From Methanolacinia sp964465295 (GTDB taxonomy: Archaea > Halobacteriota > Methanomicrobia > Methanomicrobiales > Methanomicrobiaceae): a DNA stretch of 28,152 nucleotides. Positions 1 to 9,054 of this stretch are shown piece after piece. The stretch's first letter is position 1. Each line of letters starts with the position of its first letter. The notes below the pieces were generated by a model, which worked only from the letters and a program-made list of their open reading frames with translations, did no database searches and was not told where the DNA came from. The DNA lies in contig CAYXKC010000014.1 in the NCBI GenBank assembly GCA_964465295.1, positions 1-28,152 on the forward strand, written 5' to 3'. The position numbers and the translations under genes were made by a program.

Positions 1-1122
1 AAGGAGGACCATGTCAACATCTCGCTCCACGGCCACAACCCGATGCTCTCCGAGATGATCGTCCGGGCGGCAGGCGACCCGGAGATGAAGGCGCTTGCGG
101 AGAAGATGGGGGCGAAAGGGATCAATCTCGTAGGCCTCTGCTGCACCGGCAACGAACTCCTGATGAGAAAAGGTATTCCCATGGCCGGAAACCACTTCAA
201 CCAGGAGCTCGTTATCGCAACCGGGGCGCTTGAGGCGATGGTCGTCGATTACCAGTGCATATTCCCGTCGCTTCCGAGGACTGCAAGCTGCTATCACACG
301 AAGATCATCTCGACAAGCGAAAAATCGAAGATCGTCGGCTCGTATTATTTCGATTTCCACCCGGAGAATGCCTACGACACTGCAAAGGCTATCGTCAGGA
401 TGGCTGTCGCCAACTTCCCGAACAGGATTCCCGAGAGGGTTTTGATCCCCGGAAAACCGGTCGACCTGATGGCCGGATTCTCGGTCGAAGCCATACAGGC
501 GGCGCTCGGTGGAACGTTCAAACCCCTTGTCGACCTGATTGCATCAGGAGATATACGCGGTGCTGTCGGCATCGTCGGGTGCAACAACCCGAAGGTAAAA
601 CATGACTTCGGCCATGTCACCCTCGCAAAGGAGCTGATAAAGAACGACATCCTCTGTGTCGAGACCGGATGTGCGGCGGTTGCCTGCGGGAAAGCAGGAT
701 TGATGATGCCTGATGCGGCATTCCTTGCAGGGCCCGGATTAAAGGGCGTATGCAATAAGCTCGGTATACCCCCGGTCCTTCACATGGGCTCCTGCGTAGA
801 CTGTTCGAGGATACTCGTGCTTCTCGCCGAACTTGCAAAGACCCTCGATGTCGGAATCGACCAGCTGCCTGCCGCAGGCGCCGCACCCGAATGGTACTCG
901 CAGAAAGCGGTCTCTATAGGTTCGTACTTCGTTGCATCGGGTGTGTACACCGTTCTTGGGGTAATGCCGAAGATCGCGGGGAGTGAGAATGTCGTAAATC
1001 TCCTGACAAAAGGGCTTAACGGCGTTGTCAATGCATCATTCGCTGTGGAACCGGATCCTGTTGCAGCTGCTGAACTGATCACAAAGCACATTGACGGAAA
1101 GAGAAAGGCGCTCGGAATCTGA
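1..1122 (+). CDS. cooS: Anaerobic CO dehydrogenase catalytic subunit CooS (5' truncated by the window)
   Basis: Monofunctional Ni-Fe carbon monoxide dehydrogenase, which interconverts CO and CO2 with low-potential electrons. The reading frame is open from base 1 (K-E-D-H-V-N-I...), so the true start lies upstream; about 373 residues of a protein usually near 630 remain. Ligands expected for the active-site C-cluster are visible in order: the His of LHGHNP (about bases 25-45), then Cys residues in GLCCTGNE, DYQCIFPS, GIVGCNNPK, ETGCAAVACGKAG and HMGSCVDCSR. The N-terminal cysteines for clusters B and D lie outside the window. The spacing and wording of these motifs match CooS rather than the CdhA subunit of the methanogen CODH/ACS complex. 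cooC follows after 12 bp, which supports a CODH maturation operon. CooF or other electron partners may lie upstream but cannot be seen. Confidence 0.95.
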   Translation, partial: KEDHVNISLHGHNPMLSEMIVRAAGDPEMKALAEKMGAKGINLVGLCCTGNELLMRKGIPMAGNHFNQELVIATGALEAMVVDYQCIFPSLPRTASCYHTKIISTSEKSKIVGSYYFDFHPENAYDTAKAIVRMAVANFPNRIPERVLIPGKPVDLMAGFSVEAIQAALGGTFKPLVDLIASGDIRGAVGIVGCNNPKVKHDFGHVTLAKELIKNDILCVETGCAAVACGKAGLMMPDAAFLAGPGLKGVCNKLGIPPVLHMGSCVDCSRILVLLAELAKTLDVGIDQLPAAGAAPEWYSQKAVSIGSYFVASGVYTVLGVMPKIAGSENVVNLLTKGLNGVVNASFAVEPDPVAAAELITKHIDGKRKALGI

Positions 1123-1134
1123 ACAGGTGTAAAT

Positions 1135-1992
1135 TTGGCGAAAAATACGGACAACATCCGGAAGGCGGCCGGTTACTTCAGGAGATCTGCGACCGGCGGA
1201 CCTGATGAGGGAAAGAGAATCTTCGTTGCGGGAAAAGGCGGAGTCGGCAAGACCACGATCTCCGCCCTTCTTGCTGCGATGTTTGCAGACGACGGTATGA
1301 ACGTCCTTGCGGTCGACGAGGACCCCCAGCAGAACCTGCCGTTCTCGCTCGGCTATCCCCCGGAAAAGGCACCGGAGATAATCCCGCTCTCGAAGAACGC
1401 AGATTATATCGGGGAGAAGATCGGCTGCCGGCCCGGCGACGGGTGGGGCGGGATTATGAGGCTCAATCCTGATGTTGGTGACGTTGTCGATAGATTCGGG
1501 GTTAAGGTCTCCGACAGGATAAGCGTCCTTGTGATGGGGAGCGTCTCGCTCGCCGCCACCGGCTGCCTGTGCCCGGAAAACGCCCTCTTAAGCAGTGTGG
1601 TCCGCTACATCCGCTTAAGAAACGGCGAGGTGATAATAATGGATACGCAGGCGGGTGTCGAGCACTTCGGGAGATCGATGTCCGAAGGCTTCTCATATGG
1701 TGTAATTGTAACCGAACCATCATTCAACTCGATATCCGTGGCCCTTCACTCTGCCAGACTTGCCAGACAGCTTGGTGTTCCTGAGATCCATCTCGTCATA
1801 AACAGGGTGAGATCGGATGCCGACGTTCAGAAGGCGGAAAAATTGATCGGGGATTTATCTGGGTTCAAATCCGTTCATTATATCCCCTTTGACGAACGGG
1901 TAATGGATCTTGAACCCGATATCACGGGGCTTAAGGATATGGATACACCCTTCCGCGATTCGGTTCGCGATCTTTACATGAGCCTGAGATAA
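1135..1992 (+). CDS. cooC: CooC-type nickel-insertion ATPase for CO dehydrogenase
   Basis: MinD/NifH-like P-loop ATPase that loads nickel into the CooS C-cluster. The deviant Walker A motif GKGGVGKTT is at about residues 34-42, an MDTQAG switch/Walker B-like segment lies near residue 169, and a C-x-C pair in GCLCPENALL matches the metal-binding CXC of CooC proteins. It is 285 residues, slightly long for the family (about 250-265), because about 27 residues precede the first beta strand. The start used is TTG at 1135, with AGGTG about 5 bp upstream; there is no in-frame ATG before the P-loop, so TTG or a start further into the extension is the choice. It lies 12 bp after cooS in the same direction. 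A short T5 run follows the stop near 2003-2007. Confidence 0.92.
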   Translation: MAKNTDNIRKAAGYFRRSATGGPDEGKRIFVAGKGGVGKTTISALLAAMFADDGMNVLAVDEDPQQNLPFSLGYPPEKAPEIIPLSKNADYIGEKIGCRPGDGWGGIMRLNPDVGDVVDRFGVKVSDRISVLVMGSVSLAATGCLCPENALLSSVVRYIRLRNGEVIIMDTQAGVEHFGRSMSEGFSYGVIVTEPSFNSISVALHSARLARQLGVPEIHLVINRVRSDADVQKAEKLIGDLSGFKSVHYIPFDERVMDLEPDITGLKDMDTPFRDSVRDLYMSLR

Positions 1993-2022
1993 GATTCACC
2001 TATTTTTCAGGCAGCACCAGTA

Positions 2023-4704
2023 TTAACCCTTTTTCCTCCTGATATACTTGTACCATTCCCCGGCAAAGAGCAGAGGCAGACCGAGAGCCGTCAGGCAGAT
2101 CCAGTCGCAGGCCGAGAGCGGGATCGTGTAGAGGAAGACCTGGAACCACGGAAGGTAGAGCACCGCAGCCTGGATTATCACGCTAAAGATTATCGCAGCG
2201 AGGATGTAGGGATTCGAGAGAATGCCGATATTTCCCAGGTTCCACCTGAACGACCTGAAGTTCAGCACATTCACGAGCTCGAATATGATGATCCCCGTAA
2301 AGGCCATCGTCCGGGCCTTCTCAAGACCTTCGTCATATGAATGAAGGAATACAAAGAGTGTCAGGAGCCCGATCCATCCGCCGATTACGGATATGAGGAG
2401 CATCGCCTTCCTGTCGAGGACAGGCCGGTCTATCTCGCGGGGTTTATGCATCATAATGTCTTTCTCGGCCGGTTCTGCACCGATTGCAAGAGCCGCAACT
2501 CCGTCTGTGACAAGATTTATCCAGAGGATCTGGAGCGGAAGAAGGACGAGCGGAAGCCCCATCATCAGGCCGCCCGCGATTGCGATGATCTCGCCAATGT
2601 TTGATGAGAGCAGGTACCTCGTGAACTTCTGGATATTGTCGTACTCCCTCCGCCCTTCATGAACGCCCTCGACGATGCTCCCGAAGTTGTCGTCCACGAG
2701 GACAATATCGCTCGCCTCCTTTGCGACATCCGTACCCTTGATGCCCATCGCGATACCTACATCAGCCTTTTTCAGTGCCGGGGCATCGTTGATCCCGTCA
2801 CCCGTCATCGCCACGACCGCTCCTGCGGAAGAAAGAATATCGATCACTCTCAGTTTGTGTTCGGCGGTAACCCTTGCAAGTATCCGCGTATCCCAGAGCC
2901 TGTCAGCAAGTTCATCGTCTGAAAGACTGTCGATGTCGGCCGCCCTGAGGACGCCTTCGCTCTTAAGCCCCACCGACTCTGCGACAGCCAGTGCTGTAAG
3001 AGCAGAATCGCCTGTAATCATTATCACCCCGATTCCGGCAGTATCGCATGTCTTAAGAGCATCCCTTACCTCTTCCCTCGGCGGATCGATTATGCCCGCA
3101 AACCCGAGGAATACAAGATCTTTCTCGCATTCTTCAGCCGTCTCAGGAACCAGGGTCCCAAGTGTTCTCTCTGCGATAGCAAGAACCCTCAGGCCCTTTG
3201 ACGCCATGGACTCGTAGACTTCGTGGTATTTTTCCCGGGCGGCGTCATTCATCCTGACTATCTCCCCGTCCTCCAGGTACGAGGAGGATAGTTCGAGGAT
3301 GATCTCCGGGGCGCCCTTTGAAAATGCCATCATCACGCCTTCGGTCTCCAGGACCGTCGTCATTCTCTTCCTCGACGAATTGAACGAGAACTCCTTTTTT
3401 ATATCCTGGATATCGTGAGAATATTCCGGTATCCATGCCTTGTGTGCCGCGACCACAAGCGCTCCTTCTGTAGGCATCCCGGAGATGGTCCACTCCCCCT
3501 CTTTTTCAACAAGAACAGCATGATTGCAGAACAGTCCTGCCCGGAGAAAGGCCCTTATGCCCTGGTCGGCGGTGGGATCGATCTTCTCCCCGCCCCGCGT
3601 GAATTCTCCTGTGGGTTCGTAGCCTGCCCCGCCGACCCCCGTGAAGTGATCCGGGGTATAGATCTCCTTTAAGGTCATCTCGTTTTTTGTGAGCGTTCCG
3701 GTCTTGTCCGTGCATATGATCGATACTGTTCCAAGGGTTTCCGAAGCGCTAAGATGCCTGATCAGGCATTTTTTGCTGTACATGTGCCTGATCCCGATTG
3801 CGAGGGTGAGCGTCACGACTGCGGGGAGCCCCTCTGGAATGACCGCAACCGCAAGCGATACCGCGGTCATGAACATCTCCTGGAGCTCCCTGTTCTGGAG
3901 CAGTCCGGCGATTACTATCAGTGCCGCAACGAGGATGGACATTATGCTGATCTGCTTTCCCAAAACATCGAGCCTCTTTGAGAGCGGTGTCTCCTCATCC
4001 TTTATGCTCCCGGTAAGCCCTGCAATGCCGCCGAACTCCGTATTCATCCCGGTCGCAGTAACGATTGCCCTGCCCCTTCCGTTGACGACGGTCGTTCCCA
4101 TGAAGACCATGTTCCTGCGCATAGAAAGCGGCGTATCCGCTTCGAGTGCGCATACACTCTTCTCTTCCGGAACGGATTCCCCGGTCAGTGCAGACTCGTC
4201 CGCCTGCAGCGTTGCGGAATGAATGATATAGGCGTCGGCAGGGACTTTGTTCCCCATCTCAAGGACCAGGACGTCACCCGGGACGATCTCCTTTGAGTCC
4301 GTCTCGACAAGGTTCCCGTCAACAAGAACCGTTGCATTCAGGCCGAGCATTTTTTTGAGGGCATCTATTGCTTTTTCAGCCTGCCACTCGTTTATAAACC
4401 CGATTACGGCATTCAAAATCACAATAAGAAGGATTGCGGCAGTGTCGACGAACTCGCCGAGCAGTGCCGAGATAAGGGCGGCTGCAATAAGGATTCCAAT
4501 AAGGATGCTTTTGAACTGCCTCAGAAATACAGCGAGAGGTGATGCTTTCTCTTCTTCCTTTATCTCGTTGTAACCGTATTGCCCGAGTCTCCGGCTCCTC
4601 TCGTCCGCATCGAGGCCGCCGGTAGATGTCGACAGCATCTCCATTACCTCTCCGTCATCAAGTGAATGCCACGGTCTTCCGGGTTCTGGCAGATCTCCGT
4701 TCAC
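2023..4704 (-). CDS. P-type Ca2+-transporting ATPase (type IIA, SERCA-like)
   Basis: Ten-helix cation pump of 893 residues that hydrolyses ATP through an aspartyl phosphate to export cations, probably Ca2+. It shows the actuator TGES, the phosphorylation motif CTDKTGTLT (about residue 335) and the hinge motif GDGINDAPALK. The residues that form the two SERCA Ca2+ sites can all be recognised: Glu in VIPEGLPA (M4), Asn and Glu in SSNIGEI (M5), Asn, Thr and Asp in NLVTDG (M6), and Glu in IFELVNVLN (M8). The N-terminus WHSLDDGEV is the usual opening of this family and supports the GTG start at 4704. No Shine-Dalgarno sequence is visible, so the mRNA may be leaderless. It is convergent with cooC and lies downstream of the trp operon terminator, so it probably has its own promoter. 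Confidence 0.93.
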   Translation of the reverse strand: MNGDLPEPGRPWHSLDDGEVMEMLSTSTGGLDADERSRRLGQYGYNEIKEEEKASPLAVFLRQFKSILIGILIAAALISALLGEFVDTAAILLIVILNAVIGFINEWQAEKAIDALKKMLGLNATVLVDGNLVETDSKEIVPGDVLVLEMGNKVPADAYIIHSATLQADESALTGESVPEEKSVCALEADTPLSMRRNMVFMGTTVVNGRGRAIVTATGMNTEFGGIAGLTGSIKDEETPLSKRLDVLGKQISIMSILVAALIVIAGLLQNRELQEMFMTAVSLAVAVIPEGLPAVVTLTLAIGIRHMYSKKCLIRHLSASETLGTVSIICTDKTGTLTKNEMTLKEIYTPDHFTGVGGAGYEPTGEFTRGGEKIDPTADQGIRAFLRAGLFCNHAVLVEKEGEWTISGMPTEGALVVAAHKAWIPEYSHDIQDIKKEFSFNSSRKRMTTVLETEGVMMAFSKGAPEIILELSSSYLEDGEIVRMNDAAREKYHEVYESMASKGLRVLAIAERTLGTLVPETAEECEKDLVFLGFAGIIDPPREEVRDALKTCDTAGIGVIMITGDSALTALAVAESVGLKSEGVLRAADIDSLSDDELADRLWDTRILARVTAEHKLRVIDILSSAGAVVAMTGDGINDAPALKKADVGIAMGIKGTDVAKEASDIVLVDDNFGSIVEGVHEGRREYDNIQKFTRYLLSSNIGEIIAIAGGLMMGLPLVLLPLQILWINLVTDGVAALAIGAEPAEKDIMMHKPREIDRPVLDRKAMLLISVIGGWIGLLTLFVFLHSYDEGLEKARTMAFTGIIIFELVNVLNFRSFRWNLGNIGILSNPYILAAIIFSVIIQAAVLYLPWFQVFLYTIPLSACDWICLTALGLPLLFAGEWYKYIRRKKG

Positions 4705-4746
4705 TATCAGGCAATTACAGTATCATTGCAGATAATCGTTTTGGAT

Positions 4747-4753
4747 AAAAAAA
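4747..4753 (-). terminator. Oligo-T terminator of the trp operon
   Basis: A run of seven T on the minus strand begins 8 bp after the trpA stop codon. Archaeal RNA polymerase terminates at such T-runs without needing a hairpin, and none is obvious here. It separates trpA from the downstream ATPase gene, leaving only about 40 bp for that gene's promoter. Confidence 0.55.
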
Positions 4754-4760
4754 GGTGGTG

Positions 4761-5549
4761 TTATTCCGGACGTATAATCCCGGATTTGATCTCTGCAACG
4801 AGAGTTCTTACAGAACCCCGTATTTCTCCAGGGGACCCTGAATCCCCGACGGCCGATACAATCGCACTGCCGACAACGACTCCGCCGGCCCCTGAATCGA
4901 TAATTATACCGGCATTCTTTGGGCCGGATATCCCGAAACCGACGACTACCGGAATATCGAAGATACCCTTTGCCCTTGAGACAAGATCGAGTGCTTCGTC
5001 CGGGATTTTATCCCTCTGGCCTGTTGTTCCCAGGGCCGAGATCAGGTAGATGAAACCGGATGCCCTGGCGGCGATCTCTCTCATCCTCTCTTCACTTGTT
5101 GTGATGGAGACGAGGAAGATCTGGTCCAGCCCGTATTTTTCAGCTGCAGAAAGCGCCTCTTCCGCCTCCTCGAAAGGCATGTCCACTATAAGCACTCCGT
5201 CTGCACCGCTCGCTTTTGCCTCCGAATAGAACCTGTCGAAACCCGCCTTTATTACCGGGTTTATATAGGTGAAGATCACCACCGGGACGCCGGAGATACT
5301 CCTTATATGGCGGGTAATCCCGAATGCGGTTTGTGGAGTTGCGCCGGCAAAAAGCGCCACCGAATCCGCCGCCTGGATCACAGGGCCGTCTGCAACCGGA
5401 TCGGTGAACGGGATTCCAACCTCTATTATATCTGCACCGCCTTCGACGAGGGCCGATGCAACGATCTTCGACTTTTCATCATCGGGATAGCCTGCCACCA
5501 TATAACCAATGAAAGCCGGTTTTGAGAATGCACTTTTAATTCTACTCAT
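4761..5549 (-). CDS. trpA: Tryptophan synthase alpha subunit
   Basis: Cleaves indole-3-glycerol phosphate to indole and glyceraldehyde 3-phosphate, passing indole to TrpB; cytosolic alpha2beta2 complex. The TIM-barrel protein is 262 residues, normal for the family. The catalytic Glu and Asp are in the segment EVGIPFTDPVADGP (about residues 42-55), and later landmarks include LIVDMPFEEAEE, the ALGTTGQR loop and the phosphate-binding GFGIS and GAGGVVVGSA segments. It is the last gene of the trp operon; its ATG overlaps the trpB stop by 4 bp (ATGA), implying translational coupling. It contains no tryptophan residue. Confidence 0.97.
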   Translation of the reverse strand: MSRIKSAFSKPAFIGYMVAGYPDDEKSKIVASALVEGGADIIEVGIPFTDPVADGPVIQAADSVALFAGATPQTAFGITRHIRSISGVPVVIFTYINPVIKAGFDRFYSEAKASGADGVLIVDMPFEEAEEALSAAEKYGLDQIFLVSITTSEERMREIAARASGFIYLISALGTTGQRDKIPDEALDLVSRAKGIFDIPVVVGFGISGPKNAGIIIDSGAGGVVVGSAIVSAVGDSGSPGEIRGSVRTLVAEIKSGIIRPE

Positions 5550-6724
5550 ATCTGCAGCCCCCTGAGTTCTGCAATCCTGTCAACGTCCTTGTCCCCCCTG
5601 CCCGAGAGGCATACGACAACGATCTCGTCCCTGTCGAACTCATCACTGTTATTCATGAGGTACGATACCGCGTGGGCGGATTCGAGCGCAGGAATAATAC
5701 CCTCCATCCTGGAGAGGTATTCAAATGCATCCAGGACGTCTTCGTCCGCCGCCATCCTGTATTCGACACGGCCCGAGTCTTTCAGCATGCTGTGCTCCGG
5801 ACCGACTCCCGGATAGTCGAGCCCTGCGGAGATGCTGTCGGTCTCGCTTATCTGGCCGTATTCGTCCTGCAGGAGGTACGAGAAAGCCCCGTGCAGAACT
5901 CCAGGCTCCCCCTTGCAGAGGGCCGCCCCGTGCTGTCCGGGCTCTTCACCTTTTCCTCCTGCCTCAACACCCACAAGCCTGACTTCGTCGCCGATAAATG
6001 CGTGGAACATCCCTATTGCATTCGAGCCCCCGCCGACACATGCTATGGCCGCATTTGGGAGTCTCCCCTCGGCCTTAATGACCTGCTTCTTAGTCTCTGT
6101 TCCGATTACCGACTGGAAATCCCGGACCATTTCAGGGAAGGGGTGCGGGCCGACGACAGATCCTATGACATAGTGCGTATTCATTACGCTCGCGACCCAG
6201 TCACGCATCGCCTCGTTGGTCGCATCCTTGAGGGTCTTTGTTCCTGAAGAGACCGGGTGGACCTTTGCTCCCAGGAGCTCCATCCTGAATACATTGAGTT
6301 TCTGCCTTTCGCAGTCCTTCTCGCCCATGTAGACCTCGACCGGGATGCCGAGAAGGGCTCCGGCGATTGCAGTTGCAACGCCATGCTGGCCGGCACCGGT
6401 CTCGGCAATGATCCGCTCCTTGCCCATGTATTTTGCGAGAAGGACCTGTCCTAAGGTATTGTTGATCTTGTGTGCACCCCCGTGGAGAAGATCCTCTCTC
6501 TTCAGGTATACCCTGCACCCGAGATCTTCGGAGATTTTTTTGCAGAAAGTAAGCGGAGTCTCGCGTCCTGCATAGTTCTTCAGGTACCCTGCAAGTTCCG
6601 CTTTAAATGTCTCGTCGGCAGAGAACCTCCGGTAGTTATCATCCAGCTCTTTAAGTGCGAACATCAGGGTCTCGGGGACATACTGCCCCCCGAACCTTCC
6701 GAATCTCCCGCTCTTCACATGCAT
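5546..6724 (-). CDS. trpB: Tryptophan synthase beta subunit (TrpB1 type)
   Basis: PLP enzyme that condenses indole with serine to give tryptophan. At 392 residues it matches TrpB1. The N-terminus FGRFGGQYVPETLM is a family hallmark. The PLP lysine sits in GGAHKINN (about residue 85), the glutamate of the AETGAGQHG motif follows, and the phosphate-binding loop is GGGSNAIGMF. The start overlaps the trpF end by 10 bp and its end overlaps trpA by 4 bp. It contains the only tryptophan residue encoded in the whole operon (in RDWVASV). Confidence 0.97.
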   Translation of the reverse strand: MHVKSGRFGRFGGQYVPETLMFALKELDDNYRRFSADETFKAELAGYLKNYAGRETPLTFCKKISEDLGCRVYLKREDLLHGGAHKINNTLGQVLLAKYMGKERIIAETGAGQHGVATAIAGALLGIPVEVYMGEKDCERQKLNVFRMELLGAKVHPVSSGTKTLKDATNEAMRDWVASVMNTHYVIGSVVGPHPFPEMVRDFQSVIGTETKKQVIKAEGRLPNAAIACVGGGSNAIGMFHAFIGDEVRLVGVEAGGKGEEPGQHGAALCKGEPGVLHGAFSYLLQDEYGQISETDSISAGLDYPGVGPEHSMLKDSGRVEYRMAADEDVLDAFEYLSRMEGIIPALESAHAVSYLMNNSDEFDRDEIVVVCLSGRGDKDVDRIAELRGLQI

Positions 6725-7299
6725 GCCTCAACCTCCCTGCAATGGCGTATAAACTCTGCAACCCTCTTGGGGTCCTTTATCCCCGGGCTCTTCTCGACAC
6801 CAGAGGAGACGTCCACGGCCGAAGGCCCGACTGCCCGAATTGCTTCACCGACATTCTCGGGAGTCAGTCCTCCGGCGAGTATCACCGGTGCACAGCACTC
6901 TCTCACCATTCTTGAGGCGAAATCACAGTCATAAAGCGTCCCGTTCCCCATGCTCCCGTCGACAAGCACCATATTGAATCCCGGTGCAGGATCTTCTCCC
7001 GGCCTGACTGCCCTGATGACCATTATCCCGCACCTGTCCGGAACTGCAATTCCGCTGTGAAGCTGGACTGCATCCGGCCTTATATGAGTGATCACCTCAA
7101 GGTCGCTCCCGGAACGGGTGTCGGTCACGCAGACCTTCATCGTTGCGGGCCGGAGGGCGGCGAATATCTCCTTCGCCCTTTTTACCGGAACAGACCTCGG
7201 TGAATCCGAACATACGACTACTCCGATTGCATCGGCCCCGAGCTCCTCGGCGATGAGTGCGTCCCTTACGGTGGTAATACCGCAGATCTTTATGCGCAT
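6715..7299 (-). CDS. trpF: Phosphoribosylanthranilate isomerase
   Basis: Amadori rearrangement of phosphoribosylanthranilate to CdRP, third step from chorismate. The protein is 194 residues, compact as usual. The catalytic Cys is in the N-terminal MRIKICGIT motif, and the general-acid Asp is in the MVLVDGSMGNG segment. LAGGLTPENV and AVDVSSGVE form the C-terminal phosphate-binding site. A strong GGAGGAG ribosome-binding site precedes the ATG with about 5 bp spacing, inside the trpC end, and the genes overlap by 10 bp. Confidence 0.96.
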   Translation of the reverse strand: MRIKICGITTVRDALIAEELGADAIGVVVCSDSPRSVPVKRAKEIFAALRPATMKVCVTDTRSGSDLEVITHIRPDAVQLHSGIAVPDRCGIMVIRAVRPGEDPAPGFNMVLVDGSMGNGTLYDCDFASRMVRECCAPVILAGGLTPENVGEAIRAVGPSAVDVSSGVEKSPGIKDPKRVAEFIRHCREVEACM

Positions 7300-8039
7300 A
7301 CGAGCTCCTCCAGTGCCCTGGCCGGATCGGCCGCCGACATCAGGTAAGTTCCGACAAGAAAACCGTTGCAGTAATCTTTCATCTTCCTGATATCCGCCGG
7401 CCCTTTTATCCCACTCTCGCAGACTATCGATACTCCCGTATCCGCCGCGAGAGGTGCGAGCCTTCTGGTAGTTTCCGTATCTGTCTCCATCGTCTTTAAA
7501 TTCCTGTTGTTTATTCCTATTATCCGTGCTCCTGCAGAGAGTGCAGCCCTCATCCCGGCCTCGTCATGCACTTCGACAAGGCATTCCATCCCGTATGACT
7601 GCGTGCATTCGATGAATTCCCCGAGCCTTTCACCAAGAACGGATTCGATAAGCAGAATTGCATCGGCCCCGATTGCGGCACTCTCTCTTACCTGGACCTC
7701 GTCGATTATGAAGTCCTTTCTTAGAACCGGAAGGTCGGCTGCAGGCCGGATCATCCGTATGAATTCGGTATCGCCGCCGAAGAAGAACGGCTCGGTAAGG
7801 ACCGAGATCCCGCAACAGCCCGAGCCTGCATAGCCCGCCGCGATCCTTTCAGGACTCTCGAAGCTGCGGATCAGCCCTTTGGAAGGCGACCTGAACTTGA
7901 TCTCGGCAATGATATTGTTCCTGTTATCACGCCGGGCCAGGCTTTTTTCGAGGCTGATCTTTCTTCTTTCAGCGATCTCCATACATGGATCGATCGCTTT
8001 GATCCTCTGCCCTGCGCCCCTGATAATCTGTTCAAGCAT
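7290..8039 (-). CDS. trpC: Indole-3-glycerol phosphate synthase
   Basis: Closes the indole ring, converting CdRP to indole-3-glycerol phosphate. About 249 residues from the ATG at 8039 (M-L-E-Q-I-I); an ATG two codons upstream (8045) is an equally possible start. The frame stays open for about 90 further codons upstream, but that stretch lies inside trpD and resembles no TrpC N-terminus. Landmarks are IIAEIKFRSPSKG with the catalytic Lys, LRKDFIID, a Glu in LLIESVL, GINNRNLKT and VCESGI. The start overlaps the trpD stop, consistent with coupling. No tryptophan residues. Confidence 0.95.
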   Translation of the reverse strand: MLEQIIRGAGQRIKAIDPCMEIAERRKISLEKSLARRDNRNNIIAEIKFRSPSKGLIRSFESPERIAAGYAGSGCCGISVLTEPFFFGGDTEFIRMIRPAADLPVLRKDFIIDEVQVRESAAIGADAILLIESVLGERLGEFIECTQSYGMECLVEVHDEAGMRAALSAGARIIGINNRNLKTMETDTETTRRLAPLAADTGVSIVCESGIKGPADIRKMKDYCNGFLVGTYLMSAADPARALEELVCA

Positions 8040-9054
8040 TGTCATCAGCCGCCGTATATGCCGTGAGGGCTTCGAGCTTCCGCATTGCCGAGCCGCTGTC
8101 GATCGATCTCTCCGCTGCAGAGAGTCCCTTTTCAAGATCCCGTGCATAGCCGCCGGTGTATATCGCTGCCGCGGCGTTGAGAAGGACGATATCCCTGCAG
8201 GGGTCTTCCTTTCCTGCAAGTATCCCCCGGATGATGTACGCGTTGGTATCAGGAGACCCGCCTCTAAGCTCTTCGGTACAGGAGAGCGGAATGCCAAAAT
8301 CCCTGCAGTCAATGCTGTACTCGCTGATCCTGCCGTTCTTTAGTTCGGCAACCGATGTCCTGCCTGTTGTCGTTATCTCGTCGAGCCCGTCCCCGTGAAC
8401 GACCATAGCCCTGTCGGTCCCCAGCAGCAGGAGAACTTCGGCAATCTTTCTTACAAGATCCCCGTCATAGACTCCGAGAAGCTGGGCCTGTGCCCCGGCG
8501 GGGTTTGCAAGTGGGCCGAGCAGGTTGAAGATGCTCCGGATGCCGGTCTCCTGTCTTGCTGTTGCGGCATACTTCATTGCAGGGTGGTAGTTGCGGGCGA
8601 AGAGGAAACCGATCCCGATATCCTCCGTCATCCTCTCGACAGTTCCCGGAGATGCCATGATGTCGGCACCGAGCGCCTCAAGCACGTCAGCAGAGCCGCA
8701 CCTGCTGGAAACGCTCCTGTTTCCGTGCTTTACAACCGGGACTCCAGCTCCTGCAGCGACAAATGCGGCGGCAGTACTGATATTGAAGGTATCTCTTCCG
8801 TCTCCGCCGGTACCGCACGTATCGACAAGGTTCCCGTCGGTTTTCGGGTGGATCATTATTGCAGATTCACGGATCTCCGAGGCGAACTGCGCCAGTTCGC
8901 GGCTTGTCTCGCCTTTCATTCTCATAGCAGTGATGAAGGACGCGATCTGGCAGTCGGTCGCCTCTCCTGCCATAATCTGTCTCATGACAGACGACGCCTC
9001 ATCCGCTGTAAGCTCGCTACCGTTTACCGCCGTCGATATTGCAGCCCTAATCAC
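8032..9054 (-). CDS. trpD: Anthranilate phosphoribosyltransferase
   Basis: Transfers phosphoribose from PRPP to anthranilate. About 340 residues, normal length. The PRPP-binding DTCGTGGDGRDTFNIST motif, the anthranilate-binding KHGNRSVSS segment, the paired acidic DGLDE motif and NLLGPLANP are all present. The GTG at 9054 was chosen because it overlaps the trpG stop as GTGA and has a GGGGG ribosome-binding site 7 bp upstream; a GTG two codons earlier (9060) is the alternative. No GATase domain is fused, since TrpG is separate here. No tryptophan residues. Confidence 0.95.
   Translation of the reverse strand: MIRAAISTAVNGSELTADEASSVMRQIMAGEATDCQIASFITAMRMKGETSRELAQFASEIRESAIMIHPKTDGNLVDTCGTGGDGRDTFNISTAAAFVAAGAGVPVVKHGNRSVSSRCGSADVLEALGADIMASPGTVERMTEDIGIGFLFARNYHPAMKYAATARQETGIRSIFNLLGPLANPAGAQAQLLGVYDGDLVRKIAEVLLLLGTDRAMVVHGDGLDEITTTGRTSVAELKNGRISEYSIDCRDFGIPLSCTEELRGGSPDTNAYIIRGILAGKEDPCRDIVLLNAAAAIYTGGYARDLEKGLSAAERSIDSGSAMRKLEALTAYTAADDNA

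Noticed and set aside
8040..8312. Upstream extension of the trpC frame by about 90 codons
   Set aside because: It lies inside trpD in another frame and resembles no TrpC N-terminus; the ATG at 8039 gives the family's normal length.
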